Source: an uncultured Gelidibacter sp.
GTDB lineage: Bacteria > Bacteroidota > Bacteroidia > Flavobacteriales > Flavobacteriaceae
Length of the DNA stretch: 64,000 nt
Direction of reading: 5' to 3'
Assembly (NCBI RefSeq): GCF_947500795.1
Contig: NZ_CANMTE010000001.1
Span: 558,001 to 622,000, forward strand
In this document: positions 56,623 to 64,000 of the stretch, in pieces
How the letters are laid out: each line of letters starts with the position of its first letter
How positions within the stretch are numbered: the first letter of the stretch is position 1
Notes under the pieces: generated by a model
Told to the model about the DNA's origin: nothing
What the model saw: only the letters and a program-made list of their open reading frames with translations
Database searches by the model: none
Position numbers and translations under genes: made by a program

Positions 56623-56689
56623 TGGAGCGTTTCTTAAAGGTCCCACTTGATAATAATTCATCAAATGATTCGTATTAAAAAACGCTCCA
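56623..56689. repeat. Long-loop inverted repeat between convergent genes
   Basis: TGGAGCGTTT (56623-56632) and AAACGCTCCA (56680-56689) are perfect 10-bp inverted arms around a 47-base loop that itself contains TTGAT/ATCAA. It lies between the coiled-coil gene and the convergent CDGSH gene and could act as a shared terminator. Confidence 0.5.
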
Positions 56690-56703
56690 ATAATCCTTAT
56701 GAA

Positions 56704-56928
56704 TTAAACATTCTTTGGAGGTAAAGCAAAGGCCACAGCATCATGTTCAAAATGATTACGGTGTGCGCCATCGCAAAAAGGTTTATTAGCTGACAATCCG
56801 CATCTGCAAAGAGAGATCACATCACGACCACCAAGATCGTAAGCATTTCCATTCTTATCAACTATTTCAAAATCACCTTCTATTCTTAAAGAACCGTTGT
56901 TGTTTACTTTTAGGGTTGTTTTACTCAT
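56704..56928 (-). CDS. CDGSH iron-sulfur domain protein
   Basis: The 74-residue protein contains the CDGSH signature SLCRCGLSANKPFCDGAH, with three Cys and one His binding a 2Fe-2S cluster. Small bacterial members may act in redox sensing or iron-sulfur handling. It is a single-gene unit converging on the coiled-coil gene. Confidence 0.92.
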   Translation of the reverse strand: MSKTTLKVNNNGSLRIEGDFEIVDKNGNAYDLGGRDVISLCRCGLSANKPFCDGAHRNHFEHDAVAFALPPKNV

Positions 56929-57136
56929 AGCACTACTTTTTTTATTATTAATTTCTGATATAGCGTGCTAATTTAAAGTAAGTTTTTCAATTACTGATGG
57001 AAACAATTTTTTATCATAATTATAGAATGGTTTAGGATTAACAAAATCATAACAAAGCGACTGAATATAATCTTGTATTTTAGTGGTTTTCGGTGAATTC
57101 TACGCCTTTTAAAAGATATACATATCAAAACATCCT

Positions 57137-58147
57137 ATGAAACCCATACATACAGCATATTCAATTTTAGATTTGGCCTTAGTTTCAGAAGGCCATAGTC
57201 TTAAGCAAACATTTAATAATTCACTTTTATTGGCACAACATGCGGAACGTTATGATTACACACGTTTTTGGCTGGCTGAACATCATAATGCCGTTAATAT
57301 TGGTAGTAGCGCCACCTCCGTGCTCATTGGATATATTGCGGAAGGAACAAACACGTTACGAATAGGTTCTGGAGGAATAATGCTACCTAACCATTCGCCA
57401 TTAATTGTGGCTGAACAATTTGGAACCTTAGGTTCATTATATCCCAACCGTATCGACTTAGGACTGGGGAGAGCACCAGGAACTGATAGAGAAACGGCGG
57501 AAGCAATAAGATCAGACTTTATGCAAGCTGCACATTCCTTCCCTGAGGATTTGGAAGCCATACAACAGTATTTTTCAATGGATAACGCAAAATCTAAAAT
57601 TAGGGCTACTGTCGCAGAAGGCGTAGAAGTACCTATTTATATTTTAGGTTCTAGCACCGACAGCGCGCACTTGGCAGCACGAAAAGGATTGCCTTATGCT
57701 TTTGCCAGTCATTTTGCGACTCGACATTTGGAAGAAGCCATAGCGATTTATAGAAAGGAATTTCAGCCATCAGAAGCCTTAGCTGCGCCGTATGTAATGG
57801 CGGGAGTAAATATTATTATTGGAGAAACCGATGCTGAAGCAGAAAGTTTTGCCACGTCTTTAATCCGAATGTTTTTAGGCATATTTACAGGGAAGCGCGA
57901 TTATATGCAGCCACCAACTGCCATGACTCAGGAGTATAGAGAAATCATGGCGCATCCGCAAGTGCATCAAATGTTGAAATATTCTTTTATAGGTAGCAAG
58001 GCAACCGTTAAAGCTCAAGTGAAGGATTTCTTAGAGACTCACAAAGTAGATGAGCTTATTGCGGTAACCAACATTTATGACATTCAAGATCGAATTCGTT
58101 CTTACGAATTGTTTGCGGAGATTATGGAGGAGTTGAATGATGAGTAA
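57137..58147 (+). CDS. LLM-class flavin-dependent oxidoreductase (luciferase-like monooxygenase)
   Basis: The 336-residue protein shows the bacterial luciferase-like barrel pattern: FWLAEHHNAVNIGSSATSVL, RIGSGGIMLPNHSPLIVAEQFGTL, RIDLGLGRAPGTDRETAEA and PIYILGSSTDSAHLAARKGL. It should use FMNH2 or F420-like cofactor to oxidise an unknown substrate. It stands alone upstream of the helicase pair. Confidence 0.92.
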   Translation: MKPIHTAYSILDLALVSEGHSLKQTFNNSLLLAQHAERYDYTRFWLAEHHNAVNIGSSATSVLIGYIAEGTNTLRIGSGGIMLPNHSPLIVAEQFGTLGSLYPNRIDLGLGRAPGTDRETAEAIRSDFMQAAHSFPEDLEAIQQYFSMDNAKSKIRATVAEGVEVPIYILGSSTDSAHLAARKGLPYAFASHFATRHLEEAIAIYRKEFQPSEALAAPYVMAGVNIIIGETDAEAESFATSLIRMFLGIFTGKRDYMQPPTAMTQEYREIMAHPQVHQMLKYSFIGSKATVKAQVKDFLETHKVDELIAVTNIYDIQDRIRSYELFAEIMEELNDE

Positions 58148-58239
58148 ATTGTGTCGCATTTAAGATTATTTCCGCTCTATTGTAAGACTTCCCACACCAT
58201 TAATACCCCAAAGGGGGTTATTCTCTGCAAAAGTGTGGT

Positions 58240-58247
58240 TATCTTTG
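58240..58247 (+). promoter_or_regulatory. -7 box upstream of the helicase pair
   Basis: TATCTTTG matches TAnnTTTG and lies 15 bp before the ATG at 58263. The -33 element is not clear. Confidence 0.45.
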
Positions 58248-58262
58248 CAAAAAATATAGTTT

Positions 58263-59609
58263 ATGTCACAACAGTTTTCAGATTTAGGAATTAATGATCA
58301 ATTGCAAAAAAGTTTAGAAACTTTAAACATTTCTGTACCTACAGAAATTCAAAAAAAGACCATTCCTGTTGTCCTAAATCAGAAAGAAGATGTTGTGGTA
58401 TTGGCAAAAACTGGGACAGGAAAAACCGCAGCTTTTGGTTTGCCTTTGTTACAATTAATTGATGCTGAAAACACGACTGTCCAAGCGTTAGTTTTAGCGC
58501 CGACGAGAGAGTTAGGACAACAAATTTTTAATAATATTACGTCATTTGCTGGAGAAAATCCACAGCTTTCAATTGCATCGGTGTGTGGCGGAATCCCTAT
58601 TAAACCTCAAATAGAACGTTTAAAATCGACCACTCATATTGTAATTGCAACTCCAGGAAGATTACTTGACTTGGTAAATCGTGGCGCCATTGATATCAAA
58701 CATGTTCAGTATTTAATATTGGATGAAGCAGATGAAATGGTCAGCGCCTTAAAAGAGGAGGTCGACACCATTATTAAAAGCATCCCAAAATCGAGACGGA
58801 CCTTATTGTTCACCGCTACCATGCCTGGAGCCATCAAACAATTGGTTCAAAATTACATGTCAAAACATGTGGTGCATATAGAGGCTGATATGGCATCTGT
58901 TGGACATCAGGGTATAGATCACCAATATGTGGTGGTGGAACCTATTGAGAAATTAGAAGTGTTACTTCATTTTTTAAATTCAAAAGAAGGTGAACGTGGT
59001 ATTATCTTTTGTAAAACGAAAGCAGCCGTTAATAAACTGGCTAAAAATTTAGCCATCAATAAATTTCCTTCCGGTGCGCTTCACGGGAGTCTGACTCAGG
59101 GGATTCGCGATCGAATTATGGGACAATTTAGAGAAGGTTATATAGATATTTTAGTAGCTACGGATCTGGCAGCTCGTGGTATAGACGTTAAAGAAGTGTC
59201 CTATGTTGTCAATTATCATTTGCCTGATACTTATGAAGCTTATGTGCATAGAAGTGGGCGTACGGCAAGGGCAGGTGCTAAAGGATTATCATTAACCATT
59301 TTGCAACAGGAAGAAGTTGAAGATATTGTCGATTTTGAAAATGAACTAGGCATCGTTTTTAGTAAATTCAAGAAAGCAGATGCCCAAAGTATTGAAGAGA
59401 ATAACACCCTATTATGGGCCAAAAAAATATTTAAGACCAAGCCTAATCGAGACGTTTCAGAAGATCTAAAATCGAAGATTAAAACCATTTTTCATCATTT
59501 AACCAAAGAGGAGTTGGTGGATAAAATTCTAGCGAATTACTTGGCGCAATCTCATATTGAAACGCCTAAACCGGCAGTTTCTAAGTCACCTAAAAAGAAC
59601 AAAAAATAA
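58263..59609 (+). CDS. DEAD-box RNA helicase
   Basis: The 448-residue protein has the Q motif region LNISVPTEIQ, Walker A AKTGTGKTAAFGLP, PTRELGQQI, motif II LDEADEM (DEAD), SAT in LLFTATMPG, and the C-terminal RGIDVKEV and HRSGRTARAG motifs. A basic C-terminal tail (AVSKSPKKNKK) suits RNA binding. It unwinds RNA, perhaps in ribosome assembly or cold adaptation. It overlaps the next helicase by one base. Confidence 0.93.
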   Translation: MSQQFSDLGINDQLQKSLETLNISVPTEIQKKTIPVVLNQKEDVVVLAKTGTGKTAAFGLPLLQLIDAENTTVQALVLAPTRELGQQIFNNITSFAGENPQLSIASVCGGIPIKPQIERLKSTTHIVIATPGRLLDLVNRGAIDIKHVQYLILDEADEMVSALKEEVDTIIKSIPKSRRTLLFTATMPGAIKQLVQNYMSKHVVHIEADMASVGHQGIDHQYVVVEPIEKLEVLLHFLNSKEGERGIIFCKTKAAVNKLAKNLAINKFPSGALHGSLTQGIRDRIMGQFREGYIDILVATDLAARGIDVKEVSYVVNYHLPDTYEAYVHRSGRTARAGAKGLSLTILQQEEVEDIVDFENELGIVFSKFKKADAQSIEENNTLLWAKKIFKTKPNRDVSEDLKSKIKTIFHHLTKEELVDKILANYLAQSHIETPKPAVSKSPKKNKK

Positions 59610-60922
59610 TGGCAAATACAATCAAAGACCAACAGGATATTTTAGACAAATTAAATATCCAAACCTTGCACCCAATGCAGGAGGAGGCCATTTCCGTAAT
59701 TTCAGAAAATGTCAACACCATTTTATTGTCCCCAACAGGTACAGGAAAAACATTGGCGTTTTTATTACCATTATTAGATACACTAGATCCAACAGAAAGT
59801 GATGTTCAGGCACTCATCATTGTGCCATCGCGAGAACTCGCCATTCAAATTGAGCAAGTTGCTCGAAATATGGGTTCCGGATTTAAAATCAATGCAGTTT
59901 ACGGTGGAAGGCCAATGGCTAAAGATAAAATTGAGTTGAAGCATACGCCAGCGGTTTTAATTGGTACACCTGGTCGGATTTTAGATCATTTTGATGCCGA
60001 CCGATTCTCGAAGAAAAGTATCAAAACCCTTATTTTGGATGAGTTCGACAAATCTCTTGAAGATGGATTTGAAGATGAAATGAAGCAAATTATTGGTCAG
60101 TTGCCAAGTATTAATAAGCGAATTCTAACGAGTGCCACTGAGCTCGAAAAGATTCCCGGATTTGTGCGTTTGGATAAACCCGTGACAGTTAATTATCTTA
60201 ATGTAAAACGCAAATCAACTTTGGCCATTAAAACGGTGGTGTCTCAAAAGCCAAATAAATTGCCAATTTTGCTAGAGTTATTACAACATATTGGTAATGA
60301 GCAAGGGATTATATTTTGTAATTTAAGAGAGAATATTGACCGATTGAGTCACTTTCTAAAACGCAACAAAATCAGTCACTCTGCTTTTTCTGGAGGAATG
60401 GAACAGCAGGACAGAGAACGATCTCTCATCACTTTCAGAAATGGAACCAGTCAAATATTGTTGGCAACGGATTTAGCCTCTAGAGGGATTGACATTCCTG
60501 AGCTCAACTTTATCATTCATTACGAATTACCGAAACATAAGGAAGAATTCATCCATAGAAACGGTAGAACTGCGAGAGTGAATAGTAAAGGCACCGCTTA
60601 CATTTTAAAAGGTAGCGATGAAACGCTGCCAGATTTTGTCAAAGATGCGCAAGGTGTCAATATTTCAAAAAAGGCTCCAGTTTCAGCACCAAAATGGGAA
60701 ACTCTGTTTATTTCTGGCGGCCGAAAAGACAAAATCTCAAAAGGTGATATTGTGGGGCTTTTTATGAAACAAGGAGGACTGACACAGGAACAATTGGGAA
60801 CTATCGAGCTTAAACAAGACTGTGCATTTATTGCAGTGCCAATCAACGAAGCGAAACGCATCGTTAATCTTTTGGATAATACACGATTGAAAAAGAAAAA
60901 AGTAAGAATAAGGGTTTTGTAA
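59609..60922 (+). CDS. DEAD/DEAH-like helicase with variant motif II (DEFD)
   Basis: The 437-residue protein keeps Walker A SPTGTGKTLAFLLP, VPSRELAIQI, GTPGRILDH, SATELEKIPG (motif III region), RGIDIPELN and HRNGRTARVN. Motif II reads LDEFDKSLED, so the second DEAD alanine is Phe and the sequence is DEFD. It lacks a clear Q motif. It ends in a C-terminal RNA-binding-like domain with GDIVGLFMKQGGLTQEQLG. Its start overlaps the upstream DEAD-box gene, so both are coupled. Confidence 0.88.
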   Translation: MANTIKDQQDILDKLNIQTLHPMQEEAISVISENVNTILLSPTGTGKTLAFLLPLLDTLDPTESDVQALIIVPSRELAIQIEQVARNMGSGFKINAVYGGRPMAKDKIELKHTPAVLIGTPGRILDHFDADRFSKKSIKTLILDEFDKSLEDGFEDEMKQIIGQLPSINKRILTSATELEKIPGFVRLDKPVTVNYLNVKRKSTLAIKTVVSQKPNKLPILLELLQHIGNEQGIIFCNLRENIDRLSHFLKRNKISHSAFSGGMEQQDRERSLITFRNGTSQILLATDLASRGIDIPELNFIIHYELPKHKEEFIHRNGRTARVNSKGTAYILKGSDETLPDFVKDAQGVNISKKAPVSAPKWETLFISGGRKDKISKGDIVGLFMKQGGLTQEQLGTIELKQDCAFIAVPINEAKRIVNLLDNTRLKKKKVRIRVL

Positions 60923-60938
60923 TTTGAAATATAAATCC

Positions 60939-61679
60939 TTATTCCTTTATCCTAATTGGTTTTAACTGAATTAGACCAACAGCATCAAGGACTTTAATGA
61001 CTAAATAAGTCATGTCAATTTCATACCATTTCACGCCAAAGTTCGCTCTACTGGCGTGTCGGTGGTGGTTATTGTGATAGCCTTCACCCATCATTAAAAA
61101 GTCAAAACGGAATAGATTCTTGCTGGTGTTTTTCATCTGATAATTGACATATCCATAAATATGACCAAACCAATTGATGATCACCCCGTGAATCGGTGCC
61201 ATTAAAAAAGTAATAGGCAATAAAAGCCATTGCCACCATGCCGTAGCAAAGTATACAAACACTAAAACATAAATAGCAATCCAAAGTAATCTTGACAAAC
61301 GAGAGCCTGCAAATTTATCAAAGGCAGCCCATTGTGGAACATTTTTGGTGAATTTCTGATCTACCTCTACACGCTGATCATTAATATCTTGGTAAATAGT
61401 TTTTGTTTTCCACATCATCGCAAATAAATTATCGTCGTAAGAAGGGGAGTGTGGGTCTTTTTCAGTGTCTGTATAAGCGTGGTGCATACGGTGCATAATA
61501 CCGTAACCATACGCACTTAGGTAACTGGAACCTTGAAAAATCCAAGTAAGGACAAACGTAATACGCTCCATAGTTTTAGACATCGTAAACACCTGATGTG
61601 CTGCATAGCGATGTAGAAAGAAAGACTGAAAGAAAAGGCCGCCGTACCAAAGTACTAAAACGAAAATAACAATAACCAT
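60939..61679 (-). CDS. Acyl-CoA / fatty-acid desaturase
   Basis: The 246-residue membrane protein has several transmembrane helices and the three desaturase histidine boxes: HRYAAH (about residue 25), HRMHHAYTDTEKDPHSP and HNNHHRH. This is the compact bacterial delta-9-like desaturase type that makes unsaturated fatty acids for membrane fluidity. I use the ATG at 61679 (MVIVIFVL). It has its own promoter overlapping a palindromic operator. Confidence 0.92.
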   Translation of the reverse strand: MVIVIFVLVLWYGGLFFQSFFLHRYAAHQVFTMSKTMERITFVLTWIFQGSSYLSAYGYGIMHRMHHAYTDTEKDPHSPSYDDNLFAMMWKTKTIYQDINDQRVEVDQKFTKNVPQWAAFDKFAGSRLSRLLWIAIYVLVFVYFATAWWQWLLLPITFLMAPIHGVIINWFGHIYGYVNYQMKNTSKNLFRFDFLMMGEGYHNNHHRHASRANFGVKWYEIDMTYLVIKVLDAVGLIQLKPIRIKE

Positions 61680-61692
61680 AATAATTTTTTTA

Positions 61693-61723
61693 CAAAGATA
61701 AACTGATACTAGGTTCAAAACAA
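61693..61723 (-). promoter_or_regulatory. Desaturase promoter
   Basis: On the minus strand a TTG at 61723-61721, a 20-bp spacer and TATCTTTG (complement of 61693-61700) match the flavobacterial promoter consensus, about 13 bp before the desaturase ATG at 61679. The -33 end overlaps the operator palindrome. Confidence 0.6.
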
Positions 61724-61732
61724 TGAACCTAG
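61709..61732. promoter_or_regulatory. Perfect operator palindrome upstream of the desaturase
   Basis: CTAGGTTCA (61709-61717) and TGAACCTAG (61724-61732) are perfect 9-bp arms with a 6-bp spacer. The site covers the -33 element and the spacer of the desaturase promoter, so a bound protein would block RNA polymerase. It resembles a dimeric HTH regulator site. It lies just after the stop of the Crp/Fnr gene, which is one candidate regulator. Confidence 0.7.
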
Positions 61733-61746
61733 GTCAAGTATTAGTG

Positions 61747-62316
61747 CTACAAGCGCCTTCTAATTCGGCTAAGTGCCTGAGCTGTAATGCCAATGTAAGA
61801 GCTGATGTATTTTAATGGAATCACTTTTAAGAGTTCTGGACGTTCTTTAAAAAGTTTCATATACCGTTCTTCAGCACTAAGATTCAATAGATTCTGTTCG
61901 CGTTTAGATTTGATTAAGAAAAGACGTTCTGCTGTTAATCGGCCGATAAGGTTACCAATTTGTGTGGTTTTATAAATTTCTTGCAAATCATTATAAGAAA
62001 TGCTTAAAAGTGTGGTCTCCGTCAGTGCTTGTACGTGATATGCAGATGGCGTTTGGGTTAGGAATGAATCGTAAGCACTTACAAACTGATCTTTAAAACT
62101 AAAGCCAAAAGTGATTTCTTTTTCTGGATTGTCTTTAGGAATAAACAAACGCACGACACCCGATTCTATAAACGAAATATGATTTTCAATCTCGTTGACT
62201 TTTAAAAAAATAGTCTTCTTAGGAATAACACGACGGTGCAATTTTGAAGTGAAAAAATCCCAATCTTCGTTAGATATGGTTGCAATTTGATCAAGATATG
62301 CTCTGATTTGATTCAC
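61747..62316 (-). CDS. Crp/Fnr-family transcriptional regulator
   Basis: The 189-residue protein has an N-terminal cyclic-nucleotide-binding-like domain (ISFIESGVVRLFIPKDNPEKEITFGFSF) and a C-terminal helix-turn-helix ending YIGITAQALSRIRRRL. It lacks the Fnr cysteines, so it is unlikely to hold an iron-sulfur cluster. The start is GTG at 62316. It lies between the NO reductase and desaturase genes on the same strand and may regulate either. A good promoter is visible upstream. Confidence 0.88.
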   Translation of the reverse strand: MNQIRAYLDQIATISNEDWDFFTSKLHRRVIPKKTIFLKVNEIENHISFIESGVVRLFIPKDNPEKEITFGFSFKDQFVSAYDSFLTQTPSAYHVQALTETTLLSISYNDLQEIYKTTQIGNLIGRLTAERLFLIKSKREQNLLNLSAEERYMKLFKERPELLKVIPLKYISSYIGITAQALSRIRRRL

Positions 62317-62346
62317 GGTGATGTTATGAGGGTTTTATGAAAAGTG

Positions 62347-62376
62347 CAAAGATAAGTATTTGGCTCGGTTTAGCAA
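62347..62376 (-). promoter_or_regulatory. Promoter of the Crp/Fnr gene
   Basis: On the minus strand, TTG (complement of 62374-62376), a 19-bp spacer and TATCTTTG (complement of 62347-62354) match the flavobacterial consensus, about 30 bp before the GTG start. Confidence 0.6.
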
Positions 62377-62496
62377 TTTCGATCGAATCAGTTTGACATA
62401 GAAGATGTAAGCAGAAGTATTGTGTCACAAGATTTATGGTGAATAAAAGAGCATTCAACACCTTGAAATTATAAGAGTAGTTAAGGTTAAATAAAA

Positions 62497-62525
62497 AAGA
62501 GGCCAGTATATACTACTGACCTCTT
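62497..62525 (-). terminator. Intrinsic terminator after the NO reductase gene
   Basis: AAGAGGCCAGTA (62497-62508) pairs with TACTGACCTCTT (62514-62525) with one mismatch; on the minus strand a T-tract follows (A run at 62493-62498 on the + strand). It separates the NO reductase gene from the Crp/Fnr gene. Confidence 0.8.
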
Positions 62526-62544
62526 ATATTCATATTAAAAGTAA

Positions 62545-64000
62545 TTAATGTCCAACTTTTTTTCTTTTGAAGTTATAAAGTGTTTCATCTATAGTAAACC
62601 AGCAGAAGTAAAAAATTCCCACTGAGAAAATAACATCTCCAATCATGCGTAACCATTTTAAGGTTTGGACAACAGGAGAGTATAGTAATTCCGAATCTCT
62701 CGCAAATGAATAGCCTTGGGTTATGGAAGTGTACGCTTGAATAATCCCAATTGGTAATAAACTAAATACAACCATGGCCACCAATCCGATGTTTAACAAC
62801 CAGAAAGCACGTTTCAATTTTGTGTTTTGCCATACACGATCAGAATAAAAGCGGAGGCAAATAATAATAAAGCCCATACCTAACATGCCATATACTCCGA
62901 ATAAAGCGGTATGTGCATGGACTGCCGTGGTATTTAAACCTTGAATATAATACAGTGCAATGGGCGGATTGATCAAGAATCCGAAGACACCGGCACCAAT
63001 AAAATTCCAGAAGGCAACGGCAATAAAGAAAAAGATCGGCCATTTGTATTTCTGAATCCAATCTTTACTTTTTAATAGGTTCCAGTTTTCTCTAATTTCA
63101 AAGCCCATTAAGGTTAAAGGCACAACTTCTAGCGCACTAAATGTGGCGCCTAGTGCGATGGCCTGAACTGGGGTCCCAGAATAGTACAAATGGTGTAAGG
63201 TCCCAATAATACCTCCTGCCAAAAATATGGCTGCCGAAGCTACAGAGACACGACCAGCAGTTTTTGTAGAAATCACTTTCATTCTCGAAAATATAAAGGC
63301 GATTACTACGGTGGCAAACACTTCAAAGAAGCCTTCAACCCACAGGTGAACTAACCACCATCTCCAATAATTTATAACCGGTAGACTACTATTTTCACCA
63401 TACATTAAACCAGAGAAAAAGAACAGACCTATGGCCACGACTGAAACGAGTAAGATAATTATAAGATCTCTAGATTCATCTTTCTTATTAATGGCGTACA
63501 TTAAATGTCTTCCCACCATTATCACCCATAATACAAGGCCAATGGCTAAGAAATATTGCCAAAAACGACCTAAATCCATATACTCATAGCCTTGGTGCCC
63601 AAAGAAGAAATTGGTGGTTAAATCTAGGAACTGATGTACTCCCAACCATTCTCCAAGCATAGAGCCTAACACAATAATTATTAAGGCGAAGAACAGGAAG
63701 TTGATGCCAAAAACCTGATATTTCATCTCTTTCCCTGAAATCATCGGGGCCAAGAAGAGTCCAGTAGCTAACCAAGTTGCGGCAATCCAAAAGATAGCCA
63801 GCTGCGTATGCCAGGTTCTGGTGATGGAATAGGGTAAAAATCGTGACAGATCATATCCAAAGAAGGCTTGCCCTTCTACAGTATAATGCACGGTGAGTGC
63901 CCCTAACACCACTTGTAAGGCAATTAGCAAGGAAATGACTATAAAATATTTTAACACCGCTTTTTGCGAGCCAACTAATTGCAAGTTTGACAATGGATCA
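62545..64000 (-). CDS. norB: Nitric oxide reductase large subunit, quinol type (5' end outside window)
   Basis: The visible 485 residues are the NorB-like catalytic core with about twelve transmembrane helices. Heme and iron ligands are visible in RTWHTQLAIFW, the Fe-B Glu region HLWVEGFFE, GTLHHLYYSG and AVHAHTALFGVYG. Reading back from the TTG at 63993, the frame stays open (…DPLSNLQL) to the window edge. That fits the quinol-type (qNOR) form with an N-terminal extension. It reduces NO to N2O in the inner membrane. The terminator downstream separates it from the Crp/Fnr gene. Confidence 0.9.
   Translation of the reverse strand, partial: DPLSNLQLVGSQKAVLKYFIVISLLIALQVVLGALTVHYTVEGQAFFGYDLSRFLPYSITRTWHTQLAIFWIAATWLATGLFLAPMISGKEMKYQVFGINFLFFALIIIVLGSMLGEWLGVHQFLDLTTNFFFGHQGYEYMDLGRFWQYFLAIGLVLWVIMVGRHLMYAINKKDESRDLIIILLVSVVAIGLFFFSGLMYGENSSLPVINYWRWWLVHLWVEGFFEVFATVVIAFIFSRMKVISTKTAGRVSVASAAIFLAGGIIGTLHHLYYSGTPVQAIALGATFSALEVVPLTLMGFEIRENWNLLKSKDWIQKYKWPIFFFIAVAFWNFIGAGVFGFLINPPIALYYIQGLNTTAVHAHTALFGVYGMLGMGFIIICLRFYSDRVWQNTKLKRAFWLLNIGLVAMVVFSLLPIGIIQAYTSITQGYSFARDSELLYSPVVQTLKWLRMIGDVIFSVGIFYFCWFTIDETLYNFKRKKVGH

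Noticed and set aside
58206-58216. CCCCAAAGGGG inverted repeat upstream of the helicase genes as an operator.
   Set aside because: The arms are only four bases and the flanks do not extend the symmetry well, so chance is a sufficient explanation.

Overview
The window reads as chromosome of a marine-type member of the family Flavobacteriaceae (phylum Bacteroidota). The signs are an AT-rich genome, genes without clear Shine-Dalgarno sequences, several TAnnTTTG -7 promoter boxes, a large secreted protein with a type IX secretion (T9SS) C-terminal sorting domain, the T9SS regulator PorX, an LpxC-FabZ fusion, and a compact hisGDCBHAFIE operon. No rRNA, tRNA, insertion sequence, prophage or CRISPR array was seen. 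The first gene and the last gene run off the window.

Layout. 1-7.4 kb: the end of a surface-polysaccharide locus. An ATP-grasp/HAD pair on the + strand converges on a minus-strand run of flippase (Wzx), polymerase-like (Wzy), asparagine synthetase-like, GT4 glycosyltransferase and initiating phosphoglycosyl transferase genes. 7.6-12.4 kb: a 1599-residue T9SS cargo with an N-terminal propeller-like region and 15 alternating Ig/PKD-like repeats. 12.4-18.3 kb: alanine dehydrogenase, a small secreted ORF overlapping a membrane-protein gene, TsaE, PorX and an HD hydrolase. 18.4-25.8 kb: lipid A and central metabolism genes (lpxD, lpxC-fabZ, lpxA, efp, an lpxD paralogue, an NTF2-like gene, sucD, fabG). 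25.8-28.7 kb: VWA and SPFH membrane proteins. 28.7-37.0 kb: the histidine operon, preceded by a clear attenuator with a leader peptide of six consecutive histidines and ending in a TruA (HisT)-family gene. 37.0-48.9 kb: envelope and stress genes (CorA, two MscS channels, OmpA lipoproteins, a PurD-like ATP-grasp) and small unknowns. 49.3-54.3 kb: aldehyde dehydrogenase, OsmC, alcohol dehydrogenase, an EamA exporter and a threonine/serine dehydratase-like enzyme. 54.4-64.0 kb: small envelope proteins, a CDGSH protein, a luciferase-like monooxygenase, two overlapping DEAD-box-type helicases, a fatty-acid desaturase with a perfect operator palindrome, a Crp/Fnr regulator, and a quinol-type nitric oxide reductase cut by the window end.

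How the parts work together. Much of the window builds or senses the cell envelope: polysaccharide, lipid A, lipoproteins, mechanosensitive channels, the T9SS cargo and its regulator PorX. The strongest regulatory signal is the histidine attenuator. The leader ends in a segment that can pair with the 5' arm of the terminator, so ribosome stalling on the histidine codons would favour read-through into hisG. The gene closing the operon belongs to the family of HisT, the pseudouridine synthase whose loss derepresses the his operon in enteric bacteria by affecting tRNA-His.
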